Below are positions 35,510-44,021 of a stretch of DNA of 64,000 nucleotides, piece after piece. The stretch's first letter is position 1; each line of letters starts with the position of its first letter. The translations under genes and the position numbers were made by a program. The notes beneath the pieces are model-generated. The model did no database searches and had not been told where the DNA came from. It saw only the letters and a program-made list of their open reading frames with translations. Source of the stretch: Pseudomonas sp. ADAK18 (lineage in GTDB: Bacteria > Pseudomonadota > Gammaproteobacteria > Pseudomonadales > Pseudomonadaceae); assembly GCF_012935695.1 (NCBI RefSeq), contig NZ_CP052859.1, positions 3,017,001-3,081,000 on the forward strand, written 5' to 3'.

Positions 35510-36661
35510 ATGACCGTGGCCTTGACCTCCATCAAAATCAGCACCGACTTCGACAGTGGCAATATCCAGGTCCTCGACGCCAGCGATGCCTATCAGTTGC
35601 TGCTGGCCATCAAACCCGATACCCGCAGCCAGCATTTCCAGTGGTTCCACTTCAAGGCTGAAGGTATGCACATTGGTCACACTCATACGTTCCGCCTGAG
35701 CAACGCCGGCCAGTCGTCCTACAAACACGCCTGGAGCGGCTACAACGCCGTTGCGTCCTACGATCACATCAACTGGTTTCGGGTACCCACCCGTTTTGAT
35801 GGCGAAACCCTGCACATCAATCTGCAGCCCCAGGAAAAACAAGCCTGGATTGCCTATTTCGAGCCCTACAGCCGTGAGCGTCATGATGGGTTGATCGAGC
35901 AGGCGCTGAATCGCGCCGGTACGCAATTACTGGCTACAGGTAAAAGTGTCGAAGGCCGTGATATCCAGTTGTTACGTCGAGGTAACGGTGATGCCGCCAA
36001 GCGTAAGGTCTGGATCATTGCCCAGCAGCATCCCGGCGAACACATGGCCGAGTGGTTCATGGAAGGCATCATCGAGCGCCTGCAACAAGATGGCGATGAT
36101 GAACTGAAAAAACTCCTGGCTTCTGCCGACCTGTATCTGGTGCCGAACATGAACCCGGACGGTGCCTTTCACGGACACCTGCGCACCAACGCCATGGGCC
36201 AGGACCTCAACCGCGCATGGCAGAGCGCAAGCCAGGAGATCAGCCCGGAAGTGCTGTTCGTCCAGCAGCAGATGGAAAAGTACGGCGTCGACCTGTTCCT
36301 GGATATCCATGGGGACGAAGAGATCCCCTACATCTTCACCGCCGGCTGTGAAGGCAATCCTGGCTACACGCCTCGCATCGAACAGTTGGAAAAACACTTT
36401 CGCAGCCACCTGAGTGCCCTGACCCGCGATTTCCAGACCGCCCACGGCTACACCCGTGACTTACCGGGCGAAGCCAATATGACCCTGGCCTGCAACAGCG
36501 TCGGCGAAAAGTTCGACTGCCTGTCCCTGACCCTCGAGATGCCCTTCAAGGACAACGACGATGCGCCCAACGCGCACACCGGTTGGTCCGGCAAGCGCTC
36601 GATGCAGTTGGGCAAGGACGTGCTGAGTACCGTGGCGGATATAGTCGACCACCTGCGCTGA
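35510..36661 (+). CDS. M14-family zinc carboxypeptidase (cytosolic AGBL-like type)
   Basis: A 383-residue protein with no signal peptide. The N-terminal beta domain (about 1-125) is typical of cytosolic carboxypeptidase-like M14 enzymes. Zinc ligands are visible in QQHPGEHMAEWFMEG (HxxE) and FLDIHGDEE (third His), MNPDGAFHGHLRTNAMGQDL gives the substrate-binding Asn/Arg, and SLTLEMPFKDND the catalytic Glu. The start MTVALTS at 35510 is chosen because upstream in-frame residues are not protein-like. Members act on glutamylated or other C-terminal residues; the substrate here is unknown. Confidence 0.9.
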   Translation: MTVALTSIKISTDFDSGNIQVLDASDAYQLLLAIKPDTRSQHFQWFHFKAEGMHIGHTHTFRLSNAGQSSYKHAWSGYNAVASYDHINWFRVPTRFDGETLHINLQPQEKQAWIAYFEPYSRERHDGLIEQALNRAGTQLLATGKSVEGRDIQLLRRGNGDAAKRKVWIIAQQHPGEHMAEWFMEGIIERLQQDGDDELKKLLASADLYLVPNMNPDGAFHGHLRTNAMGQDLNRAWQSASQEISPEVLFVQQQMEKYGVDLFLDIHGDEEIPYIFTAGCEGNPGYTPRIEQLEKHFRSHLSALTRDFQTAHGYTRDLPGEANMTLACNSVGEKFDCLSLTLEMPFKDNDDAPNAHTGWSGKRSMQLGKDVLSTVADIVDHLR

Positions 36662-36683
36662 GCCCTGGCCCCGTACCGGCGAC

Positions 36684-38144
36684 TTAACGCTTGCTTGAAC
36701 CGGCCACCGAAATCAACACGGTCACCGGTTCAAGCCAATTGCCCACGGACCGATCCAATACCTTGAGTTTGAGTTCTCCACTGAACAGCCGATCGGGCAG
36801 CGAAGGGTTGTCTTCGCGATGGTATTCAATCGCCAGGTACACATCACCACCCGCCGCACATTCGACCGTCGCGTTCATTGGCGTCAGCAACCCTGGGCAC
36901 TCGCCAACCCAGCGCACGCCGCGAAAATAGACATCGCTCTCACGCCCTTGTGCATCCTTGAGCCTGACCGTAAGCAGGGTGTAACCCGTTCCTGCGGGTA
37001 TCAGCTTGACCGGGCCATTGGCTACCGACAGCGCCACAAATCCCACCAATCCTGGTTGCGGCCGCACGATGCTGAACTGCGCAGTGACATCGGCGGTGCC
37101 CGCGAGGATTAGCCGCTGCCCCACGGGCGCTCGGGAATAAGCGGCCATTTGGGGGGCCATTTCACGCCAGGTCAACGCCATGTTTGCGGTACCTGCATCG
37201 CCCAGAGGCAGCCCATGTTCATCACGGAGAAGGGGATTGGAGTAGTACGGATCATCATTACCACACAAAATGGTGGCCGACTTGCCGTTGTCGTAGCCAA
37301 AACGTGGCACCCACTGGTGATCGTCCGGATCATCGCCGTAGCAGTGTTCACCTCCCGCGTTGTGCCCGATTTCATGACGAAACGCCGTCGCCGAGCGAGC
37401 GCGCTGCACCGTGCCACGACCATAGATATAGGCCCACCCGGAGGCGTCCCACAGGGTACCGACAAAGAATGCCGCCACCAGATCCGCGCCGGACGATGCC
37501 ATGCCTTGGGCGAAGATAGTTTGCACCTGGTCCAGGGTGTCGACCGTCACCCTGCGGTCAGCATCGACAATCTGAACCCCGGCCAAACGCACCTCAACTC
37601 CCTGCACTTGAGAATTACGCAACCCCACATTCACCGTCTCGACCTGTGCCAGAGCAAACGCCAATGGATCAACCAACCAGTCCGCGGATTGGCGGGAGAA
37701 CCCGACAAGCACGTCAACGATCTGCAACCCGCCGGTCTTCGCTGCCGGCCTGACGGGCTTGGCCACTTTAAGCGTATCGGCGCTTCTGAAGTTTTCATCA
37801 CCCGACTCGGTAAAACTGCGTTTGCCCGTGGCACTGATCTGCAACACACCGCGCTTGCCGGGCTCATCCACCAACGCCGTCATCGCCCCATCCAGGCCAT
37901 GGACAACGACCAGGGAACCACGCCTGTTATCTGGCATCCGCAGGGTGCCACTTTCGACCCGGTAGCCCTGGATGACCTGCGACGAAGCGCGCTCAAACAC
38001 CGCCGGTGCAATCACACTGGCATAAGCTTCGACGCCGCCCGCCGGCGGCAGCGGCGAATGGACACAACCCGAAAGCCCAGCGGCCAGCAGGCCGAAGAAC
38101 AGGATGGAAAACGCATGACGAGCGAGACGAACGAACGAGGACAT
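36684..38144 (-). CDS. Metzincin-type zinc metalloprotease lipoprotein
   Basis: A 486-residue exported protein. The signal peptide carries the lipobox LSGC at about residues 24-27. The zinc site is HEIGHNAGGEHC near residue 257 (HExxHxxGxxH), placing it with the metzincins. The preceding part (about 130-250) has the M12-like SADWLVDPLAFALAQVETVN region, and the C-terminal 130 residues look like a beta-sandwich domain. Probably a cell-surface or periplasmic protease. It converges on the M14 gene with a 22-bp gap. No close named homologue is recognised. Confidence 0.82.
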   Translation of the reverse strand: MSSFVRLARHAFSILFFGLLAAGLSGCVHSPLPPAGGVEAYASVIAPAVFERASSQVIQGYRVESGTLRMPDNRRGSLVVVHGLDGAMTALVDEPGKRGVLQISATGKRSFTESGDENFRSADTLKVAKPVRPAAKTGGLQIVDVLVGFSRQSADWLVDPLAFALAQVETVNVGLRNSQVQGVEVRLAGVQIVDADRRVTVDTLDQVQTIFAQGMASSGADLVAAFFVGTLWDASGWAYIYGRGTVQRARSATAFRHEIGHNAGGEHCYGDDPDDHQWVPRFGYDNGKSATILCGNDDPYYSNPLLRDEHGLPLGDAGTANMALTWREMAPQMAAYSRAPVGQRLILAGTADVTAQFSIVRPQPGLVGFVALSVANGPVKLIPAGTGYTLLTVRLKDAQGRESDVYFRGVRWVGECPGLLTPMNATVECAAGGDVYLAIEYHREDNPSLPDRLFSGELKLKVLDRSVGNWLEPVTVLISVAGSSKR

Positions 38145-38198
38145 GGCAGGCTCCCAGGTAACCAGCCCTCATGAAATGCCTGCCAGGCTGTAAAATCT

Positions 38199-38216
38199 AC
38201 TGTCATTTCTGACAGT
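38199..38216 (-). terminator. Hairpin immediately after the HxlR stop codon
   Basis: ACTGTCA and TGACAGT form perfect seven-base arms around TTTC, abutting the HxlR stop at 38217. On the minus strand it is followed by AGATTTTAC, a poor U-run. It may be a weak terminator between the HxlR gene and the metalloprotease gene. Confidence 0.4.
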
Positions 38217-38684
38217 TCAGAGCGCTTCCGGATGACCGGTTGTCACAGGCACGCGCCGACAATCTTGCGGCCCTAGCAGCCGGCCATCCGCCGACCGTAA
38301 CTGCAACATTGCCACAGGCTCACCCTGCTCGCGGTCCACGATCATCGAATGCGCGTCCCCTTCCCCATAGAAAAACCCTTCGCCCCACTGGCGCAAACCG
38401 ATGATGACGGTGAATAAGCCGTTACCCTTTTCCGTCAATACGTACTCCTGATACGCACTGCCATCCGACGCCGGCACGACCTCGAAAATCCCGTGAGCCA
38501 CCAGGCTGCGCAAGCGCGTGGACAGAATGTTCTTGGCCATGCCTAGGCTGCGCTGAAACTCGCCAAAACGCCGAATGCCATCAAAGGCATCGCGAATAAT
38601 CAGCAGCGACCAGCCATCACCAATCGCATCCAACGAGCGCGCCACCGGGCATTCGGCGTTTTCAAAGCGGGTGAGCTTGACCAT
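38217..38684 (-). CDS. HxlR-family transcriptional regulator
   Basis: A 155-residue winged-helix protein. ECPVARSLDAIGDGWSLLII has the HxlR signature Cys and GDxWxLLIIR motif, followed by FGEFQRSLGMAKNILSTRLR and LTEKGNGLFTVIIGLRQWGE. The N-terminal Cys is the residue used for thiol or aldehyde/quinone sensing in several members (HypR, YodB type). It diverges from an MFS exporter, and direct repeats lie between the two. The ATG at 38684 is preferred over TTG at 38702. Confidence 0.9.
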   Translation of the reverse strand: MVKLTRFENAECPVARSLDAIGDGWSLLIIRDAFDGIRRFGEFQRSLGMAKNILSTRLRSLVAHGIFEVVPASDGSAYQEYVLTEKGNGLFTVIIGLRQWGEGFFYGEGDAHSMIVDREQGEPVAMLQLRSADGRLLGPQDCRRVPVTTGHPEAL

Positions 38685-38711
38685 GGGCGCGCCTGTCTTC
38701 AATAAAATGTA

Positions 38712-38769
38712 GTTGCAATATAAAACCAGAATACCTACCGTACAACTAGTTTCAATTTAAAACCAGAAT
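38712..38769. promoter_or_regulatory. Direct repeats in the HxlR/MFS divergent promoter
   Basis: GTTGCAATATAAAACCAGAA at 38712 and GTTTCAATTTAAAACCAGAA at 38749 are direct repeats: 21 bp each (to 38732 and 38769) with two mismatches, spaced 37 bp apart. They fill most of the 97-bp region between the two starts. Candidate operator sites for the HxlR protein. Confidence 0.6.
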
Positions 38770-38781
38770 GGATAAGCCCTC

Positions 38782-39981
38782 ATGTCTAGCTCCCCTTTAA
38801 GTGGCCCCGTGGTGCTGCTGTTCGCCATTGCCTGCGGCCTGTCGGTGGCGAATGTCTACTACGCCCAACCCTTGCTGGATGCCATGGCTGACACCTTTGC
38901 CCTGGACCACGCCACCGTCGGCATCGTGATCACGCTGACCCAGATTGGCTATGGCGTAGGCCTGGTGCTGCTGGTGCCTCTGGGAGACTTGCTCAACCGA
39001 CGACGCTTGATCGTCGGCCAACTGCTGCTGTCGACCTTTGCGGTGTTGCTGGTGGCGTTCTCTTCCAACAGCTTCTTGTTGCTGGCAGGCATGGCCTTGA
39101 CCGGCCTGCTGGCGGTGGTCACGCAAACCCTGGTGGCCTTTGCCGCCAACCTGGCACGGCCAGAGCAACGTGGGCATGTGGTGGGCCTGGTCACCAGCGG
39201 CATCGTGGTTGGCCTGCTGCTCGCGCGTACGGTCTCAGGTGCCATGGCGGACCTGGCAGGCTGGCGCTCGGTGTACCTGTTGTCAGCGGGGTTGACCTTG
39301 CTGATGGCGCTGTTGCTCTGGCAAGTCTTGCCTGCGACCGAGCAGCCGCGAGCCACCGACTCCTATGCCCAACTGATCCGTTCAGTGTTCAGCTTATTCA
39401 AGCAAGAAAAAGTACTGCGAGACCGCGCGGTCCTGGCCTTTCTGATCTTTGCCGCCGGCACGGTGCTGTGGACGCCACTGGTACTGCCCTTGAGCGCCCC
39501 GCCGCTGTCGCTGTCCCACACACAAATCGGATTGTTCGGACTCGCAGGTGCAGCCGGTGCGCTCGGTGCCGCCCGCGCCGGGCACCTGGCCGACCGCGGC
39601 TTCGCACAGTGGACCAGCGGTGGCGCACTGATCCTGATGCTGGTGTCCTGGCTGGCAATCGGCTTTACCCAGTCATCCCTGTGGGCATTGTTACTCGGTG
39701 TAATTACTTTCGACCTGGGCCTGCAAGCCGTCCATGTCACCAGCCAGAGCCTGATCTACAGCGTGCGCCCCGAAGCCCAGAGCAGGCTGGCGGCCGGCTA
39801 CATGCTGTTCTATTCGGTGGGCAGTGCGTTGGGGTCGGTAGGCTCGACGGTGATGTACGCGTGGGGAGGATGGATCGGCGTGTGCGGCCTGGGCGCAGCC
39901 ATTAATCTACTGGCGCTGATCTACTGGCTGGCCACCTTGGGCCCCGCACCGGCTGCACAGTCTCAGCCGGTGCAGAGCTAG
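38782..39981 (+). CDS. MFS transporter (DHA1-like exporter)
   Basis: A 399-residue protein with 12 predicted helices. NVYYAQPLLDAMADTFALDH and VLLVPLGDLLNRRRLIVGQL (motif A) near the N-terminus are typical of the YnfM/AraJ-like exporters that often accompany HxlR or LysR regulators. GRARAGHLADRG-type motif A repeat occurs in the second half. The divergent HxlR gene suggests inducible export of a toxic organic compound. The substrate is unknown. Confidence 0.9.
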   Translation: MSSSPLSGPVVLLFAIACGLSVANVYYAQPLLDAMADTFALDHATVGIVITLTQIGYGVGLVLLVPLGDLLNRRRLIVGQLLLSTFAVLLVAFSSNSFLLLAGMALTGLLAVVTQTLVAFAANLARPEQRGHVVGLVTSGIVVGLLLARTVSGAMADLAGWRSVYLLSAGLTLLMALLLWQVLPATEQPRATDSYAQLIRSVFSLFKQEKVLRDRAVLAFLIFAAGTVLWTPLVLPLSAPPLSLSHTQIGLFGLAGAAGALGAARAGHLADRGFAQWTSGGALILMLVSWLAIGFTQSSLWALLLGVITFDLGLQAVHVTSQSLIYSVRPEAQSRLAAGYMLFYSVGSALGSVGSTVMYAWGGWIGVCGLGAAINLLALIYWLATLGPAPAAQSQPVQS

Positions 39982-39984
39982 GCT

Positions 39985-40524
39985 TCAGTCCTTGGTGCCG
40001 GTCATGCTTTGCAGCACGCCATCGCGGCGGATCAGGCCATGGAACAACGCCGCCGCCAAGTGCAATAGCACCGTCAGAAACAGTAGATAGGCAAGAAGTC
40101 CATGAGCCTTGCGCAGCACCGCAAACAGCTGCGCATTGGCCGGGACCAGCGCTGGCAGTTGCAGGGAACTGCTGAGCATCACCGGGTCGCCCGCCGCCGA
40201 GATCATCGCCCAACCCAGCAGCGGCAACACCAGCATCAAACCGTATAGCACCCAATGAGATGCCTTCGCCGCCAGCACTTGCCAGAGCGGCAAATCAGCG
40301 GGCAATGGCGGCTGACGAGTGGAAAAACGCACCACCAACCGTACGATCACCAGGGCCAGAATGGCGATCCCCAAAGGCTTATGCAGGTGGATCAGCCATT
40401 CGTGCCGTTCCGACACCGACGCCGCCATACCCGCGCCAATAAACAACATGGCAATGACCATCAATGCCATCAGCCAATGCAGCAGCCGCGCCAAGGGGGC
40501 GAAATACCGAGGTTGAGCATTCAT
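39985..40524 (-). CDS. Cytochrome b561
   Basis: A 179-residue four-helix membrane protein of the bacterial cytochrome b561 family. Haem-ligand histidines lie in ARLLHWLMALMVIAM (helix 1), HLHKPLGIAILALVIVRLVV (helix 2), KAHGLLAYLLFLTVLLHLAA (helix 4). It probably passes electrons from the quinone pool to a periplasmic partner. The gene overlaps the upstream SrpA-like peroxidase gene by four bases (40521-40524), so the peroxidase is the natural partner. Confidence 0.92.
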   Translation of the reverse strand: MNAQPRYFAPLARLLHWLMALMVIAMLFIGAGMAASVSERHEWLIHLHKPLGIAILALVIVRLVVRFSTRQPPLPADLPLWQVLAAKASHWVLYGLMLVLPLLGWAMISAAGDPVMLSSSLQLPALVPANAQLFAVLRKAHGLLAYLLFLTVLLHLAAALFHGLIRRDGVLQSMTGTKD

Positions 40525-41603
40525 GGCTTCGACTCCTGAGGGGCGCTGGGCAACTGGCTGACTTCACTGGTGCGACGCAAGTAGGAACTGGCGTAGGCCG
40601 CCGAACGTGCTGCCAGCAGCGGGTCATTCGAGGCTTCAATACCGCTTGGCAGGATCAATGGATCAAAGTTGATATCGCGGCAATCGCCATCGAGTTGAGG
40701 CTGGCTGCTTTCCAGTACCAGAGTCCCGGCGTTCAACACTTTGTGTTCGCCGGTCCAGGCCTTGCTGGCGTCGTCGACCGGGTCTCCAGGGTTGGCCAGG
40801 GTGACGTTCAACTGCCAACGCAGCGGCCCCGCAACCAGACGTTGCGTCAGGTCTTTCTCCAGGAAGTCACTGCCCTGCGGCGCTGCGGCACCGGGTGCGT
40901 CCTGGCTCTGCGGCACCACGCCCCAGCGTACGGCCTGGCGCTGGCCACTGGCGTTCACCAGATAAAACGCATTGATGCTGTTATAGGTTTCGGTGGCATA
41001 ACTGGCCGACGGCTTGGCGGTCTTGACCCAGGCCAGGAACGACGCGGTCTCCGGATGGGAGGCGAAGAAAGCCGGCATACTGGCCGGGTTCGGCTTGCCG
41101 GTGGCCGGGTCCGGTGCACCGGCCTTGAGCATCTGGAAAAACGCCTCAGGCGTGCCCACTGGGAACACCGGCATGCTGTTCATCCCGGTACGCCATTGCT
41201 GGCCGTTGGCCAAGCTGAACTGCAAGGCAAAACTGCGCAAGGGCACGCTGCTGTCCGGCGCATAAGGGTTGCCACTGGGCAAGGCAAAACGGCCGATGAT
41301 TGGCGTGCGCGCCTCGCTGAACACCTGGGCACTGGAATACTGGCGCGCCTCATTGCTGCTCTCGAAATAACCCGCCACGCACACACCCTTGGAATGGTTA
41401 CGCCGGTAACCAGGGTGCACGCCATTATTGGTTTCCAGCGCATTGACCAGCGTCTTGGGACGCAACCGCTGTGGGTCCAGGGTACCGTTGACGTAGGCAA
41501 AAGCCCCCGCCGCAACCGCGACCACCACCCCGATGCTGGCTAACCGAACGATCAGGCTTGCGGTGCTCAGCGGCGGGCGTGGCGGTGATGAGTGATCTAC
41601 CAT
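40521..41603 (-). CDS. srpA: SrpA-like catalase-family haem peroxidase
   Basis: A 360-residue catalase-related protein. An N-terminal anchor helix (about 17-38) directs the body to the periplasm. GVHPGYRRNHSKGVCVAGYF holds the distal His of the short catalase-related (SrpA) family, and MNSMPVFPVGTPEAFF and SINAFYLVNASGQRQAVRWG follow. The proximal Tyr region is less obvious to me. Small members act as peroxidases rather than true catalases. The start at 41603 has GGAG eight bases upstream. It is transcribed from an ECF-type promoter opposite an ECF sigma gene, and is coupled to cytochrome b561. Confidence 0.9.
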   Translation of the reverse strand: MVDHSSPPRPPLSTASLIVRLASIGVVVAVAAGAFAYVNGTLDPQRLRPKTLVNALETNNGVHPGYRRNHSKGVCVAGYFESSNEARQYSSAQVFSEARTPIIGRFALPSGNPYAPDSSVPLRSFALQFSLANGQQWRTGMNSMPVFPVGTPEAFFQMLKAGAPDPATGKPNPASMPAFFASHPETASFLAWVKTAKPSASYATETYNSINAFYLVNASGQRQAVRWGVVPQSQDAPGAAAPQGSDFLEKDLTQRLVAGPLRWQLNVTLANPGDPVDDASKAWTGEHKVLNAGTLVLESSQPQLDGDCRDINFDPLILPSGIEASNDPLLAARSAAYASSYLRRTSEVSQLPSAPQESKP

Positions 41604-41658
41604 GAAAAACTCCAGGGCCAAGGGCCTCAGGTGCGAAAATATAAGGTCGGAGCATTAG

Positions 41659-41683
41659 GACGAACGCCAACTCCCTCTATTCC
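41659..41683 (-). promoter_or_regulatory. ECF-type promoter of the srpA-cytochrome b561 operon
   Basis: On the minus strand, GGAAT (41683-41679) and CGTC (41662-41659) are separated by exactly 16 bases, the classic ECF -35/-10 layout. The predicted start is about 41653, giving a leader of about 50 nt. The same layout occurs in the other direction at 41712-41736. Confidence 0.78.
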
Positions 41684-41711
41684 CTGGCCTACTGTTTATT
41701 TTTAATGGCCT

Positions 41712-41736
41712 GGAATAACCTTCGACGTCGGACGTC
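41712..41736 (+). promoter_or_regulatory. ECF-type promoter of the sigma/anti-sigma operon
   Basis: GGAAT (41712-41716) and CGTC (41733-41736) are separated by exactly 16 bases; the predicted start is near 41742, some 30 nt before the sigma gene. The match with the opposite promoter implies that the sigma factor activates its own operon and srpA. Confidence 0.78.
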
Positions 41737-41771
41737 TCCCTAGTCCCAGCGTAGTGACTAGCCAGAATCCC

Positions 41772-42278
41772 ATGCACGAACTCGACGAACAGTTACGTGA
41801 ACTCATCCCCAGGCTTCGGCGTTTTGCCGTGTCCCTGACACGCCAATCCAGCAGCGCCGATGATCTGGTGCAGGCCAGCCTTGAACGGGCGATCATCCGT
41901 TGGGCCGACAAACGCCCTGAAGGCGACCTGCGGGCCTGGTTGTTCTCGATCCTCTACCGGCAATTCCTCGACGCTCACCGCCGTTCGCGGCGCTATACAC
42001 GAATGCTGGAGTTCTTCACTGGCCGGGATGACACCCAGCCCTCGACGGAACGTACCGTCATGGCTCAATCGACCCTGCAAGCCTTCGATCAACTAAGCAC
42101 CGAGCAGCGCGCCCTGCTGCTCTGGGTCTCGGTCGAAGGCCTGAGCTACAAAGAAGTCGCCGACATCCTCGATGTGCCCATCGGCACCGTGATGTCTCGC
42201 CTGTCCCGCGCACGCCAGGCCTTGCGCCAACTCAGCGACGGCGAAATCACCAGCCCTTCCCTGCGGATACTCAAATGA
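41772..42278 (+). CDS. ECF-type RNA polymerase sigma factor
   Basis: A 168-residue sigma factor with region 2 (SADDLVQASLERAIIRWADK, then LRAWLFSILYRQFLDAHRRS) and region 4 (LLLWVSVEGLSYKEVADILD, then VPIGTVMSRLSRARQALRQL). No extra C-terminal domain is present. It overlaps the anti-sigma gene by four bases (ATGA) and diverges from srpA. A GTG start at 41754 would add six residues. The inducing signal is unknown; the target genes suggest peroxide or redox stress at the envelope. Confidence 0.93.
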   Translation: MHELDEQLRELIPRLRRFAVSLTRQSSSADDLVQASLERAIIRWADKRPEGDLRAWLFSILYRQFLDAHRRSRRYTRMLEFFTGRDDTQPSTERTVMAQSTLQAFDQLSTEQRALLLWVSVEGLSYKEVADILDVPIGTVMSRLSRARQALRQLSDGEITSPSLRILK

Positions 42279-43024
42279 TCAGCCTGCCTCCCAGCGAACG
42301 CGATTTGCACGCCTACGTCGATCACCAACTGCTGGAGTCCGATCGGCGCCTGCTCGAAACCTGGCTGGCGGCCCAGCCCGATGTGGCAGCCCAGGTCCAG
42401 GCGTGGCAGCAGGATGCGCAACACCTGCGCGCGTCTTTAAGCGGCGCGCTGCAACAACCGGCCAACCCCGACCTGGACCCCGCGTTGATTCGCCAGCGGA
42501 TCAAGCACCAATCCCGTCGTCACCTCGCAACTGCCGCCGTGCTGCTAATTGCCGTCAGCATCGGCGGCCTGAGTGGTTGGCAGGCACGGCAGATGACCCT
42601 GAGCACCGTACTCCCGATGACCGACGCCATGCAGGCGTACCGCATGTTCGCCCAGGACGGCATCCTGCCCGCCGACTACAACGTGCAAGGCAACGGCGAC
42701 ATGCAAGCCTGGCTCGATCGCTACTTCACCCAGGCCCACCGCCTGCCGGACTTGAGCCAGGCTGGGTTCAAGGCGGTCAGCGGACGCCTGCTCACCACCG
42801 ACCAAGGCGCGGCGGCCATGGTGCTGTACGAGGATAAGCAGGGCCGACGCATCAGCTTCTACATCCGGCCACCGGGACCGCAGAACAAGCTGCTGCCCCG
42901 TGGCAGCAGCAGTGCCGATGGGCTACAGGCCGAATACTGGTCCGGCGACGGTTATAACTATGCGATGGTCAGCCCGTCAGATGAGCCGGTCACCCAGATG
43001 CTGAAACAGACGGTAGGGTTCTAG
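42275..43024 (+). CDS. Anti-sigma factor, single-pass membrane protein
   Basis: A 249-residue protein. The cytoplasmic N-terminal part (about 1-80) has the anti-sigma pattern RDLHAYVDHQLLESDRRLLE, without the zinc-binding HxxxCxxC motif. One membrane helix (about 83-102) precedes a periplasmic domain of about 145 residues. It should hold the preceding sigma factor inactive until an envelope signal. The TAG stop lies in CTAG (43021-43024), which also gives the stop of the converging pilus gene. Confidence 0.9.
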   Translation: MISLPPSERDLHAYVDHQLLESDRRLLETWLAAQPDVAAQVQAWQQDAQHLRASLSGALQQPANPDLDPALIRQRIKHQSRRHLATAAVLLIAVSIGGLSGWQARQMTLSTVLPMTDAMQAYRMFAQDGILPADYNVQGNGDMQAWLDRYFTQAHRLPDLSQAGFKAVSGRLLTTDQGAAAMVLYEDKQGRRISFYIRPPGPQNKLLPRGSSSADGLQAEYWSGDGYNYAMVSPSDEPVTQMLKQTVGF

Positions 43025-44010
43025 AAACCCACGTCCAACACCACATTATCGATATACGTTCCCCCCGGCGGGGTGTTCTGGTCGGTATAGATCTTGGCGT
43101 TGTAGTTGAAGATCTGGCTACCGGTACCCAGGCCATTGCCCGGATTGACCTCAGCGGTGGAGCTGGCACGGCGCGCCGTCGACACGCTGCCCCAACGGGT
43201 CGTAGTGGCGCTCTTGAAGATGTCATAAGCCAGCAGGTTGCTGCCGGAGATCATCTGTCGCCGCCCGCCCACGCTTACCGGGTTCTGGCCGTCACTCAGG
43301 CCCACGGTGTAGGCACTGCCCTTGGTACAGGCGATGTTGATGGTCTGGCCGGTCACCGCGGCGAAGCCACTGACCACCGGTGCGCTGCCAAAACTGATAT
43401 TGGGCGCGGTGATCTGGCAGTCGTTGGTCACGGTCATGCTGACAGTGAGGCTGGCGGTGCCGGTGCCGATATCCCGCAATATGCAAAGCGAGCCAACCCC
43501 CAGTGCCGAGCAATAGTTCCAGCTCCAGAAGATACTCAACGTTTCGCTGTAGACCCCGGCCGCAACGTTACTGCCGGTAATGCTGCTCAGGTAGATCGGT
43601 ACAGTCTTGTTGCCTGGTCCGGAGACCAGCCCCAGGCTTTGGGCAATGTTGTTGCTGGCAAAGTCGAACTGGGCCCCGCGGGTGATCGGGAAACTGGTGC
43701 TGTTATTGGCGTAAATCGTATAACCGATGACATCACCCGTGGGGCCGACCATGCCGCTGGTGGCCGAGGTGATCGTCGCATAGAAGTGATCGCTGGCCGC
43801 CAGTAAGGAGATCAGCGTAGGCCCGCATCTCAGCCCGGCATTGGTGGTCGAGCTGGCCTGGGCCGCCGTGCGCACCGTCATCGAACTCACCAGGCCGAAG
43901 CCCACCGGCACGGTCGACACCACCGAGCAAGCCGCCTGCACCTGTGTCGTAAAACCCAGGCTTGCCAGCAACGCCAGTGAGTACCACCCTTGCTTGAACC
44001 GCACGTCCAC
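43021..44010 (-). CDS. csuE: Spore-coat-U domain pilus tip subunit (CsuE-like)
   Basis: A 329-residue exported protein with signal peptide ending VQAA at about residue 27. It holds two consecutive SCPU domains: one around CSVVSTVPVGFGLVSSMTVR to SETLSIFWSW, a second around CQITAPNISFGSAPVVSGFA to GGTYIDNVVLDVGF. Two-domain subunits at the end of such operons are the tip adhesins (CsuE) of Csu archaic chaperone-usher pili, used in attachment to surfaces. It is the last gene of the operon, 11 bases after the usher. Confidence 0.9.
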   Translation of the reverse strand: MDVRFKQGWYSLALLASLGFTTQVQAACSVVSTVPVGFGLVSSMTVRTAAQASSTTNAGLRCGPTLISLLAASDHFYATITSATSGMVGPTGDVIGYTIYANNSTSFPITRGAQFDFASNNIAQSLGLVSGPGNKTVPIYLSSITGSNVAAGVYSETLSIFWSWNYCSALGVGSLCILRDIGTGTASLTVSMTVTNDCQITAPNISFGSAPVVSGFAAVTGQTINIACTKGSAYTVGLSDGQNPVSVGGRRQMISGSNLLAYDIFKSATTTRWGSVSTARRASSTAEVNPGNGLGTGSQIFNYNAKIYTDQNTPPGGTYIDNVVLDVGF

Positions 44011-44021
44011 ACTCCTTCACT

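Noticed and set aside
35407..35661. 84-residue open frame starting before the M14 peptidase
   Set aside because: Overlaps the peptidase in another frame; Pro-rich translation of non-coding sequence with no homology pattern.
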